A stretch of 64,000 nucleotides of DNA, from NCBI RefSeq assembly GCF_029227915.1, contig NC_079882.1:17684501-17748500 (forward strand), given 5' to 3'. A program made the position numbers and the translations under genes. Under the pieces are notes generated by a model. That model did not search any database. It worked only from the letters and a program-made list of their open reading frames with translations, and was not told the origin of the DNA. The stretch's first letter is position 1. The number at the start of each line of letters is the position of its first letter. This stretch comes from Hydractinia symbiolongicarpus. Lineage: Eukaryota > Cnidaria > Hydrozoa > Anthoathecata > Hydractiniidae. Shown piece by piece: positions 34,212 through 43,149 of this stretch.

Positions 34212-35312
34212 TTGTGTTGCCCTCAACATTACCAACAACAAACAAAAACTATGTTTTCTTTTAAATTATGTAGAAGAGTATATGACATTTACAATAGACT
34301 ACTTGTTCTAGGTACAGATGAAACAGATGAAAGTGTGTTAGATTTATTTGATAAACATTTCAACCCACAAACAAATACAAGCTATGAAATTTATATTTTC
34401 TGTTCTATGAAACAATCAGAAGATGAAAACATTCAGCAATATTTCAAAAGGCTTAAACAACAAGCACAAAAATGCTCATTCGGAGAACAATTAGATAATG
34501 AAATTAAGGACAGTTGGAACATTCAACAACTAGTAATAAATTACGAAGGTATTTATATCGAAATCCAACGTTATGCTTAACGCAATTTTTGGTTTACACA
34601 AAGACCCTAGAAGATACAAATATTCAAGCCGTAGCTGTTGAGAAGAGAGAAATAAATATCAAAGCAGAACCCGAAGATCCAGAGGTAAACCATACTAAAT
34701 ACACAAAATCTAAAATTCATGCTCCACCGGGTAAGAAATTTTCTTCACACTCTAAACCCAGTGTTAAATCCTGTTTTCGTTATGGAGGTTCCTACCGTCA
34801 CCTGGATGCTTGTTGTCGTGCTGTTGATAAAATTTGTCATAATTGCCAAAAGATAGGGCGCTTTGCCAACATTTGCCGTAGTACCGCTCCATCTAAATCA
34901 TATTGACCTATTTCTAAACCTACTACTACAAATTAACATGCCTTAAACCAATTTAAAGCTGAATCATCTGAGGAGGAACTTAATACCGCATCTTTATACT
35001 CTGTATCATCAGAAAGTTCTCTGCAGGCTCCTGTGTTAAACATTAACAAATGTACTGTATCTGTTAAGATTTCTGACTACGACAACACAGTTAACAACAA
35101 CAAATACTGCAAATTGCAATGAGTTTAAAACTGGTGATCACGTGCTCATGAAGCTACCGTTCCAGAATAAACTTACAAGTCAATTCAAACTTGATCCTTA
35201 CATTATTACAGCTAAGAAATTCTCTATGATTACCGCCACGAATCCTCACACCAACAACCATTCTACCATTCGCAATAGCAGTCATTTTAAACCATTTCCA
35301 TGAAATGCATCG
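34212..35312 (+). pseudogene. Ty3/gypsy retrotransposon relic (gag plus end of pol)
   Basis: 34320-34565 encodes a gag-like segment ending MKQSEDENIQQYFKRLKQQA. 34770-34890 encodes two cysteine clusters of zinc-knuckle type, the second reading CHNCQKIGRFANIC; the first is damaged. Protease, reverse transcriptase and most of integrase are absent. At 35125-35300 the C-terminal integrase region appears, with FKTGDHVLMKLP and a His-Phe-Lys-Pro-Phe end. This is an internally deleted, frameshifted copy and unrelated in sequence to the element at 37298-40876. Confidence 0.7.
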
Positions 35313-36052
35313 ATACCATTTTATTCAACGAGGGAAGATGATGATGAAATCAACATAGATGAGCATAATGAACATATTGAAAATAAAAACAATCTTCAAA
35401 ATACAGAATCTTTACAACCAAACCCTTCGCACCTTCAAGGAAAACAATACCTTAAACGTCACTTTGATGTCTTTAATCCTTATATATATCAGCTACCTTT
35501 TATTGCTGGGTAACTCGTCTCCAAGGATTGCTAGTTTTTATATATATAACAGCCCCTGGGTAAGAGGTTGAAAAGGATGCAGACTTATTTCTATCACAAA
35601 CATTTCAGCAATCATGCCCAGTCCAGTTCCGTGAATTTTACAACCTGTTAGGGTTTTATGAGTTATCGGATGCAGGTATTAGTTATTTAAAAAAAGAAAA
35701 AAATAACCAACAACAATCTACGTTTCGGGTGTCATACACACATTTTTAAGTATCACAAGATTTTTACAATGTTCAGTTAATACTATATACAATCATTTCT
35801 ATAGTTACAATTAACTAAGGGGATATAAACATCAAAGAATATAATAGACATGTTATTTAAAGAGATAATGGTGCTGAGGTGATGTTATTATTCAACTCGG
35901 GAGGTAGGATAAATAAGCTTTTCCTAATCTCAAGTGCTACACGTCTATTCCCAGGAGCAAAAACTTTGAAATTTTTTATTGATGGTATGTGATTACAATG
36001 CTTTAGGTGATTTTTTATTATCGAATGCAGATGGCTTAACTGTTAAGTCACA
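35313..36052. other. Gene-free stretch
   Basis: AT-rich sequence with a short TA run near 35540. Probably the remains of the gypsy relic's tail, but no LTR was recognised. Confidence 0.4.
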
Positions 36053-36352
36053 CTAATGTTCTCGCTTACCCGAATCCTTAACTGTCTTGACGTTTCTGAA
36101 AATAACAGTGACTTTACAGTATTTTAATGTTTCACGTATTAGTTTTTGAAGTTTTGTCCTGGTTCGTAATGATAAAATCCCTAGATAGGGAAAATAACAA
36201 GTAACGTTTTTTTCCCTTTTAACAGTGTCTGTAACATTTTTATTATAGTGTAAAACATCAAAATATCTCTTGATGACTCTATCTAGAAAATTAGGCAGAT
36301 AACCATTTCTCAAGAAAATTTCTTTACGTTTTATGACTTCCACGTGAAGTTA
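36053..36352 (-). pseudogene. Reverse-transcriptase C-terminal scrap, Penelope-like
   Basis: The open frame reads FLRNGYLPNFLDRVIKRYFD, then a FPYLGILS...L.KLIRETL pattern and a VIFRN segment. The F-P-Y-L-G-x-x-S core followed by an amphipathic helix and a beta strand is the region just after the polymerase domain in Penelope-type and related retroelements. No polymerase motif and no GIY-YIG nuclease remain. It overlaps the 3' end of the small spliced frame at 36324-36673. Confidence 0.5.
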
Positions 36353-36673
36353 CTTCTTTTATTAAAATACAAAACACGATGCAACCTGGGAATAAAAGCT
36401 ATATATATATATATCAGCATTATGACAAAATATAAAATACACATTGTACATACCATCACTTTCCTCACTAATTTCCTCATACGCAGCCACACACGGTTGT
36501 TTGTTTTCAACACATAACTCATCATCTTCATTCCTGGTATGTTCTATCTCATTAGCAATATCATCATCATCATCATCTTTATTTCTCAATTGTGAAAAGT
36601 CAATGTCAAATTTTGGATCCACCAGGGTTGAAGACAAAGCTATTTCTTCATCATTAGATAGTTCCACTTCCAT
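36324..36673 (-). CDS. Small acidic predicted protein, two exons
   Basis: The ATG at 36671-36673 opens a frame rich in Asp and Glu (RNKDDDDDDIANEIE). A GTATGT donor after 36454 and a TTCCCAG acceptor before 36385 join exons 36454-36673 and 36324-36385 in phase, giving 93 codons and a TAA stop. The intron is 68 bases, the size of the small introns in the host gene. No domain is recognised. It could be the first exons of a transposon gene (piggyBac N-termini are often acidic) or a chance frame. Confidence 0.35.
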
Positions 36674-36699
36674 AATTTATATACCCTACAAAAAATAAC

Positions 36700-37297
36700 A
36701 TTATAATACCTGAAAGCATGTTGCTAAAGTTTTACTTTGTTGTATTGTATGTAAGGACTAATATAGGTAAACACCAGTCTTCACAGAATGATAAGACAAC
36801 CAGCAGTCTTATAGACCTTTTTGAATGTTTAATAATAAAAGGTCTAGCTATAGACCTTTTTGATTGTTTACATTCTCTGTGGTAAGTCCTTTTGGCTCTA
36901 ACAACTGTGTTGCAGGCAGAAAGATGTGGGAGCTTGCTGAAGAAAGTTTTTTTCAGCGCATTTCTTTCTACAGAAACATTCTTGGAAGCTTTAAACTATT
37001 ATCAAGTGTAGATGGATAACTTCTGATTGACATATATTCATATAAAGTCGTAATGATAACTTTGTGTGAAGAAACAAACTGAAATAGACCTCACTTCACC
37101 TAACGCCTGCATCTTTTTGTCTGCTACGCAATTGTCAAAGCCAATAGGGCTTACTGCAAAAAATGCATAAACATTCAAAAAGGTCTGTACAAAATGACCA
37201 GAGAACCAGAAGAACACCAGTAGATGGGGCAATAACAAGCAGTCCGAATAAATTACTATTAAAGAAAGAATGTAGGGGCAGGAGGATAAATGGAAAA
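36700..37297. other. Gene-free flank of the LTR element
   Basis: No gene recognised. AGACCTTTTTGA...TGTTTA occurs twice near 36827 and 36855 as a short tandem repeat. Confidence 0.45.
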
Positions 37298-37401
37298 TAG
37301 ATAGGAATCAAACCATTTGCGTCATAATTATGCAATGTTGATCTGAAACATAAATAATATATACAATGTTATTGTCCATGGTTATTGTCTATTATTCCCT
37401 A
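37298..37401 (-). repeat. 3' LTR
   Basis: 104 bases, apparently identical to the copy at 40773-40876 base for base. On the element's strand it starts TAGGGAATAATAG directly after the purine tract. Confidence 0.9.
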
Positions 37402-37411
37402 TCTCCCCCCA
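37402..37411 (-). promoter_or_regulatory. Polypurine tract
   Basis: On the minus strand TGGGGGGAGA sits immediately before the 3' LTR, as required to prime plus-strand DNA synthesis. Confidence 0.8.
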
Positions 37412-37458
37412 GTCATTGGGATCAAATGACGATAGAGATGTGATTTACGACAACTAAT

Positions 37459-40400
37459 TCATGATAAAGTCCTGAAGATATGCTGGTTGACGGTGCTCTC
37501 TCGTAGAGCGACGAATCGAAGGTAGTGCTGACGTTGGCAAAGGTGAATCAATGCGAGGACTTTTATCGGACTGGAGTGCGGTAGAAGTGCCCTCCTCAAA
37601 TACGGGTTTCCGGTTGCAACATGTTCAGCTGGTGGAGGCGGAGATTTTGACAATCGAGGCTGGTCTGCAGAGTGGCTGCTGTCATCTATATCGCGATCCG
37701 ACGGTTTGGCTGGTATCATTGGCGAGGTAGTCGGTGATATGGTGCGCCAAGCATCTGCAAGCCGCTCAAATGGTATGTTAGGCTGGATGGGTGTAAATTT
37801 CCGAAGAAACTGACGATTGCGTAATGTCACTCTCCGAGATCCATCAATGCGTACAACGTACTGATCGTGTTGACGAACTTCAATCACCGATCCGGTTCTA
37901 TCCCACCTACGCGGGTATGGGCCAGTTTGGTTTTGAACTCGAACATTGTCTCCAACACAGAGGGGTGTCAATCGCTTTGAGTATCGAGATAACCTCTCAG
38001 CGATGGCCATGTGCCGGCGTCTAAGGGCCTTCTCACGATCCTCAAGCATGCTCACCCATGTCGGATGGGGAAGGTATTTACCAGGAAGAATCGGGATAAA
38101 GTCCTTGATGGGGCGTCCGAATAAACAAATGGCAGGTGACAGTTTTGTGGTTTGGTTGGGTGTGTTGCGATATTGCAGCATGGCACGTTGGAATGAGTCT
38201 GTATCGAGGTTGCCACTGGGGCCGACATTATCCATTAGCATCCGTTTAACAGTCTTAACACCAACTTCAGCTCTGCAGTTGCTATGTGGGTACGCGACCG
38301 ATGAAACACGATGGTGGACACCCCAGTTTCGAAGGAAGGTTGATGTTGATGATGCACATAACTCTGGCCCCCCATCCGATGCGAATTCGTCGGGTATGCC
38401 ATACGTGACAAAGGTGCGGCGTAGACAATCAATCAGGCCACTGGCCCCATTCCTGGCTTCTTCCACGATAGGCCAATTCGAATACCTATCAACACAAACA
38501 AGATAATTGTGACCGGCATAGTGGAAGAAGTCACCACATAGTTGTTGAAATGGATAATCAGGATAATTGAGAGGGGTCGGTGGAGCTGATTGTTGTGATG
38601 GTGCGATGTGGTCGCAGCTTTTACACCCTTGTCGTAGTTTGATGATGTCAGAAGTAAGGCCAGGCCAGAAGACGGAAGATTCTGCTCTCAAGGTCATGGA
38701 TGTGACTCCGTGATGTGCAGCATGCAGGCTTGATAAAATATTGGAGCGTAGGCATTTCGGAACAATAACCCTGTCCTTGTAGAGAGCGACACCGTCAACT
38801 GTTGAGAGATGGTCACGATACTGGTGGTAAATCTGAAGATGAGGTGGTAAGTCTTCCCGATTTCCGGTAATGCCAGATTCAATTAGATCTACCAGTATCC
38901 TCATTTCCTCGTCCGCGGTTGTTGCTGAACGGACGTCCTCCCAAGTTGTAGATTTCAATGAAGACAATGCAGTGGATGCAGCAATACAGGAGATATCATC
39001 AGGCAGTACTAACTTTTCAGGAGTCGGATCACCTGCCGGGTGGCGTGACAGTGCATCTGGAACTCGATTTTTCAATCCTGAGATGTGTTGCATGGAGAAT
39101 CGATAACGTAGTGTACGTTCCTTCAAATTCCGCAATCGATTGTTAGGGATATTGTCGAGAGACCGGTTGGTGAACAGTCCAAGCAAGGGCTTGTGGTCGA
39201 CAGCGATGATCAGGTCCTGGCATCCTAAAACAAAATGTCTACATTTATCCAAGGCGTACGCTACAGCTAACGCTTCACCTTCAATTGGCGAGTAACGTGA
39301 TTCAGCTGGGTGGGTAAATCGGCTACCCACGAGAACAACTTTCCACCCCGTATGACAACAAAACAGGGTTTCGGACATGCAGGAACAATGTTTCTGGAAC
39401 AGCCAAAAGCCCACCCCGGTTTTAGACCAGTCGGTCCCAATACAAGTGCGTCTGGATCCATCAAAAATTGTTACTCCCTCTTCTATTTCATCGACGATTT
39501 TCGCCTTAGACGTAGCAAAGAGTTCATCTAATCGATCGTCCCAATAAAATTCGGATTGTGGCTTTAGTAGGTCACGGAAGGGTGCCATGTTGTCGGCCAT
39601 GCTGAACGTATATGACACCTGGTTGACTAAGCCAAACCAAGATCGCACATCTGTTATGTTCTTGGGAACCGGAAAATCGGTGATAGCGCGTAGGGTGGTG
39701 GATGATGGACGGACATTGGTCGGGGTGATCTCAAAACCAGCAAATTCAACAGTATCGTGGGCAAATTTGAATTTAGATGGGTTCTGGATAATGCCGTTTC
39801 GCCCACATGTCTCTAACCAACGACAGGTATGGAAAAAACATTCACCAATGTCACTTGCCCATAATAAAGAGTCATCAGTCACCTTAATTTTGTTCGGAAA
39901 ATCGGATACTATAGCATCGAATCGCCTTGAATATCCGTCGCCTGAGGTGATGTAACCTTGTGGTAGGGTGCAGTATCTGTATCGACCCCAGGGCGTGATG
40001 TACGTTGTTAAATGGCGATCCTCTTCGCGCAGTGGGACGCTATGATAACCGTTCCAGGCATCCGATACTGTTTTCTTTGTGTGCTGAGGAACTGTACGCA
40101 CCTGATGAAACGGGGATGGTGTGTGATGTGTTTCCCGTGTAGCATGTTTGTTGAGTGCTTGAAAATCAACACAACGTCTAGGTTTTCCATTCTTCTTGGG
40201 GCACACGACCATTCTGTGACACCAGGTCACAGGTTCACCAATGGGTACAGGCTCAATAACTCCGAGGTTGACGTCCCGGTCCAAATCGGCTTTGACCTGC
40301 TCCTGCCAGTGGATTGGAACCGGTATGGGAGAATGATGTGCAGTCGGTTCAGCATCCTGGTCGATCATCAGTCTAACAGGTGGTCCAGACATCAACGGTA

Positions 40401-40722
40401 ACGGTTGGTGCTCACATGTGTTGAAAGTGCTGTCTTTGTAATAATTTAGAATCCACTGTTCAAACTTTTCACGATTCTGTTCTGTGGGTGGAAATGGCAA
40501 CTCCTTGGGAATGGGAGGTGGTACCGTTCGTTTTGGACAGGCACATTCGTTGTGTTGTAGTGGACCAGTGATAGTATTGGCACCGATAGATGGAAACTCT
40601 GCAGGTATAATGCCAAGGTCAACACATGCACTCCGACTAAGGTAGAACTTATCTGAATCATTGGCATTAGTCAGGACGGTTCTCTTCAGGAGACCAAGCA
40701 GTTTACCTATGTCACCAATGAT
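37459..40722 (-). CDS. Pol polyprotein: protease remnant, reverse transcriptase, RNase H, integrase
   Basis: Open for 1087 codons from the stop at 40723-40725, with no ATG near its start. The first ~70 residues look like the end of an aspartic protease (SRSACVDLGIIPAEFPSIG) without its catalytic motif. The reverse transcriptase has LNKHATRETH, LPQGY and the active-site VTDDSLLW; the aspartates are kept and the usual Tyr is replaced. RNase H begins CIGTDWSKTGVGFW. Integrase has the HAAHH...CKSCDHI zinc site and catalytic CGDFF, SDGGPE and NCRAEV. A C-terminal region with PRRWDRTGSVIEV follows. No stop or frameshift occurs, unlike all other elements here. It probably needs gag supplied by another copy. 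Confidence 0.9.
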   Translation of the reverse strand: MIGDIGKLLGLLKRTVLTNANDSDKFYLSRSACVDLGIIPAEFPSIGANTITGPLQHNECACPKRTVPPPIPKELPFPPTEQNREKFEQWILNYYKDSTFNTCEHQPLPLMSGPPVRLMIDQDAEPTAHHSPIPVPIHWQEQVKADLDRDVNLGVIEPVPIGEPVTWCHRMVVCPKKNGKPRRCVDFQALNKHATRETHHTPSPFHQVRTVPQHTKKTVSDAWNGYHSVPLREEDRHLTTYITPWGRYRYCTLPQGYITSGDGYSRRFDAIVSDFPNKIKVTDDSLLWASDIGECFFHTCRWLETCGRNGIIQNPSKFKFAHDTVEFAGFEITPTNVRPSSTTLRAITDFPVPKNITDVRSWFGLVNQVSYTFSMADNMAPFRDLLKPQSEFYWDDRLDELFATSKAKIVDEIEEGVTIFDGSRRTCIGTDWSKTGVGFWLFQKHCSCMSETLFCCHTGWKVVLVGSRFTHPAESRYSPIEGEALAVAYALDKCRHFVLGCQDLIIAVDHKPLLGLFTNRSLDNIPNNRLRNLKERTLRYRFSMQHISGLKNRVPDALSRHPAGDPTPEKLVLPDDISCIAASTALSSLKSTTWEDVRSATTADEEMRILVDLIESGITGNREDLPPHLQIYHQYRDHLSTVDGVALYKDRVIVPKCLRSNILSSLHAAHHGVTSMTLRAESSVFWPGLTSDIIKLRQGCKSCDHIAPSQQSAPPTPLNYPDYPFQQLCGDFFHYAGHNYLVCVDRYSNWPIVEEARNGASGLIDCLRRTFVTYGIPDEFASDGGPELCASSTSTFLRNWGVHHRVSSVAYPHSNCRAEVGVKTVKRMLMDNVGPSGNLDTDSFQRAMLQYRNTPNQTTKLSPAICLFGRPIKDFIPILPGKYLPHPTWVSMLEDREKALRRRHMAIAERLSRYSKRLTPLCVGDNVRVQNQTGPYPRRWDRTGSVIEVRQHDQYVVRIDGSRRVTLRNRQFLRKFTPIQPNIPFERLADAWRTISPTTSPMIPAKPSDRDIDDSSHSADQPRLSKSPPPPAEHVATGNPYLRRALLPHSSPIKVLALIHLCQRQHYLRFVALRESTVNQHIFRTLS

Positions 40723-40758
40723 TCAGATAACAAACTCACACTATTTCTAGGTCCCTGA

Positions 40759-40772
40759 GTTTAAGATCAACA
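40759..40772 (-). promoter_or_regulatory. Putative primer-binding site (self-priming type)
   Basis: Directly next to the 5' LTR. On the element's strand it reads TGTTGATCTTAAAC, which lacks the TGG start of a usual tRNA-type site. It is complementary in 13 of 14 positions to a segment inside the LTR (40811-40824). In Tf1-type elements the RNA's own 5' end pairs with this site to prime reverse transcription. Confidence 0.6.
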
Positions 40773-40876
40773 TAGATAGGAATCAAACCATTTGCGTCAT
40801 AATTATGCAATGTTGATCTGAAACATAAATAATATATACAATGTTATTGTCCATGGTTATTGTCTATTATTCCCTA
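40773..40876 (-). repeat. 5' LTR
   Basis: 104 bases. On the element's strand a TATATATTATTT segment lies about 20 bases before the TTTCAGATCAACA segment. The first could be a TATA-type promoter and the second the transcript's 5' end. Confidence 0.85.
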
Positions 40877-40881
40877 GAAAA

Positions 40882-41455
40882 CATTCCCCAGACATATAAA
40901 TAGCATTGCAAAATAACCACACTCTAAACTGCCCCCGATTATTATAACACTGATGTTCCACCAAAAGTAGGACGAGTGCCCAAAGTCAGGCTTCTTTAAA
41001 TTAAACCCTAAGTAGGACAAAAGTATGGAAAGTATAACACATTCTCTTATCAGTTGAAACTACATTTGTGCCTCTTATATAAACTTTATTGAACTACTTT
41101 AAACTTTTTTCATGTAAAGATGCCTGAACCTATTTTAATAAAAAAATTGGACTACAACCCAAGTAGAGCATTTCAATATTGACAATTTTCAATAATAATG
41201 ATAATAATAAATATTTAAAATGGCTAGCCAAGAATAGTTAGTGGATTGTTTCCACTAGGGCTGCAGAAACAATAAAGAAACAAAAATGATAAACCTTAGA
41301 CTGCCTCAGCTCAATCAAACATAGTAACATACTTTATAATCTGTGAAAAATGAAAAAGAATTAAAAACAAAAGTTAAAAAGTGATCTCAATTAGAATTCA
41401 CCAAAGACATTAGAGATGGAAGCAAACTTCCATTGCAGGTCACTTATCTGGAAGA
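40882..41455. other. Gene-free stretch
   Basis: AT-rich, no gene recognised. 41360-41455 may be the 3' untranslated end of the LINE copy on its right. Confidence 0.4.
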
Positions 41456-43080
41456 TTATTCCACACTTTTGCAGCTGTAAACAAGAAGGCTTTTGCCATA
41501 TTCTGTGTTGACCAAGGAAGGTGTGAACCTGTTTTTAAAGCTACTCTTGTTTGGTGATTGTGGCAGTTTTTTTGAGCGCATGTAATCAGGAACAATGTGA
41601 TTCATGGCTTTGGAAACTAACATGGCATCATTTTTGATGAGTAAATTATTCAATAAATATTCCCTCTCTTTCCCAAGAAATGTACGGACACATTTTAATC
41701 GTTTTTCTAGTTTACCCAATCTACCTTGGGTGGCACAAGCCCGTGCCAAGGAGCAGTAGTTGAAATATGGTATCACAAGACCATTAAAAGGCTTTTGGTG
41801 TGAGGTGTTAAGGATACGGTAACCCCCTTCAGGGTCATTTTTTTTTTTAAAAAATCATAATTTCCTGATATTTTTTCAAAAAGAATTAAAAATATTTATT
41901 GTTAAGAGTGATAAAATGAAGAAAAATCTTCTTTATCTTTCAGTGTTTTCAATCGTGTGTTAAAAGTTTAAAATTCCTTAAATATATTTAATCTGTATAA
42001 TAATTAAAGAGAGTTATGCAGAACGAATAAAAAATTGCATCCCTACATATAACATAGGAAACATTTACACTTATTATATTATTATTTATCATCTATACCT
42101 TTTTAATTTATTTCTTTATTTTTTTGTTTTTATCCTGTTATGTCATGTTATCCTGTTGTCTGTTTAACAATAACTAAACCCAAAGTTCTGCGAAAACACT
42201 TTGCCTTTAATTTTAAATAAAATATTCATGAGTCATTAATTATTCATAAGTTTAGGTGGGTGTAACCATGATTCTTGCAGGTAAAAGCAAAGGTGTTTGA
42301 TTTTTTTTTTCTCGAAATAAAATTTTCAGTCGTAACAGTACATATTTTTGTCGAACACTCCCCTCCATCTTGTCGAAATTGTAGGAAAACAAGTTTGTTG
42401 CGACAATTATATCTTTGGCTACAAAACTTTGCTTTTTTTATGCAGAAAGTGAGGAAATATCGAGTTATTGATCTATCATGCTTAAAAATAGATAAATCTG
42501 TCATAAAACAGATATTGTGACAAAAACTGTGCTATATTTTTGGAACCACATGTTGTTTTGAGTAAAAAAAGCAAAGTTTTTTAGAGCTGAATAAGAGCTT
42601 TGCAATTTTTTTTTTCAAGGAACAAAAACTTTACTGAGGGGAGTGTTCGCTAAAATGAACTGGAAGGGTGAATTTTTGTATATAACTATTTTTCTACTTT
42701 TGTTGATTTTTTTTATGAAAATATTTTATCATCATTCTAGAGATAATTTATTTGACTTTCAGAATATACATATTTGCTAGGGTTAATATAGCGAACAGAG
42801 GGGATATTTTAAATATACTGAGTATGTGTCTCAGGGGGTTACCGTATCCTTAAACAAGATGCAATGGTTCTAATTTTAGAATATTTAATTAGTACTTTTC
42901 TATTTGTGTCATTAATGTGCTCCTCCCATTGCATTTTTTCATCAAATATTACCCCAAGATATTTGCCTGTTTCGCTCCTCTTCAAAGAAATACCTATATA
43001 GTTGATAGTTTTGTTCACAACTTTTTTTAACTGGCTGTGGTTGCCGAAAAGATTGTTTCAGTTTTGCCGTAAAAGCTTAT
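41456..43080 (-). pseudogene. Non-LTR retrotransposon (LINE) 3' part, split by a MITE
   Basis: Minus-strand reading from 43080 to 42856 gives a reverse-transcriptase thumb segment: TIFFGNHSQLKKV, KYLGVIFDEKMQWEEHIN and IRTIASCL. After the MITE at 41812-42849 the reading resumes at about 41805 with IPYFNYCSLARA and VSKAMNHIVPDYM (41456-41776), the usual sequence after the thumb in CR1/jockey-type elements. No polymerase core remains, so the copy is 5'-truncated. A one-base discrepancy at the MITE junction would shift the frame. Confidence 0.7.
41812..42849. mobile_element. TTAA-flanked MITE inside a LINE
   Basis: The termini GGATACGGTAACCCCC and GGGGGTTACCGTATCC are exact inverted repeats, flanked by TTAA at 41808-41811 and 42850-42853. 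Length is 1038 bases with no transposase. Two internal segments, CGAACACTCCCCTCCAT (42353) and GGGGAGTGTTCGC (42639), form a further inverted pair. The ends match the intron element at 15852-16513. Confidence 0.8.
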
Positions 43081-43149
43081 TTACCATTTGATGAATCTAA
43101 GCGATCCAGGGGAGCTCAACAAAGTGCAAATATTACTCAGCGTAAAACA

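Larger units (their letters stand above)
37298..40876 (-). mobile_element. Young Ty3/gypsy LTR retrotransposon lacking gag
   Basis: Two 104-base direct repeats (37298-37401 and 40773-40876) that I read as identical are bounded outside by the direct repeat GAAAA (37293-37297 and 40877-40881), a 5-bp target duplication. The element reads on the minus strand: 5' LTR on the right, primer-binding region, one long pol frame, a purine tract, and the 3' LTR on the left. Identical LTRs and an unbroken pol point to recent insertion. LTR ends are TA...TA rather than TG...CA. Only 50 bases separate the 5' LTR from the pol frame, so gag and part of the protease are missing. Confidence 0.9.

Noticed and set aside
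37824-39955. Several plus-strand open frames
   Set aside because: They are antisense shadows of the intact gypsy pol gene on the minus strand.
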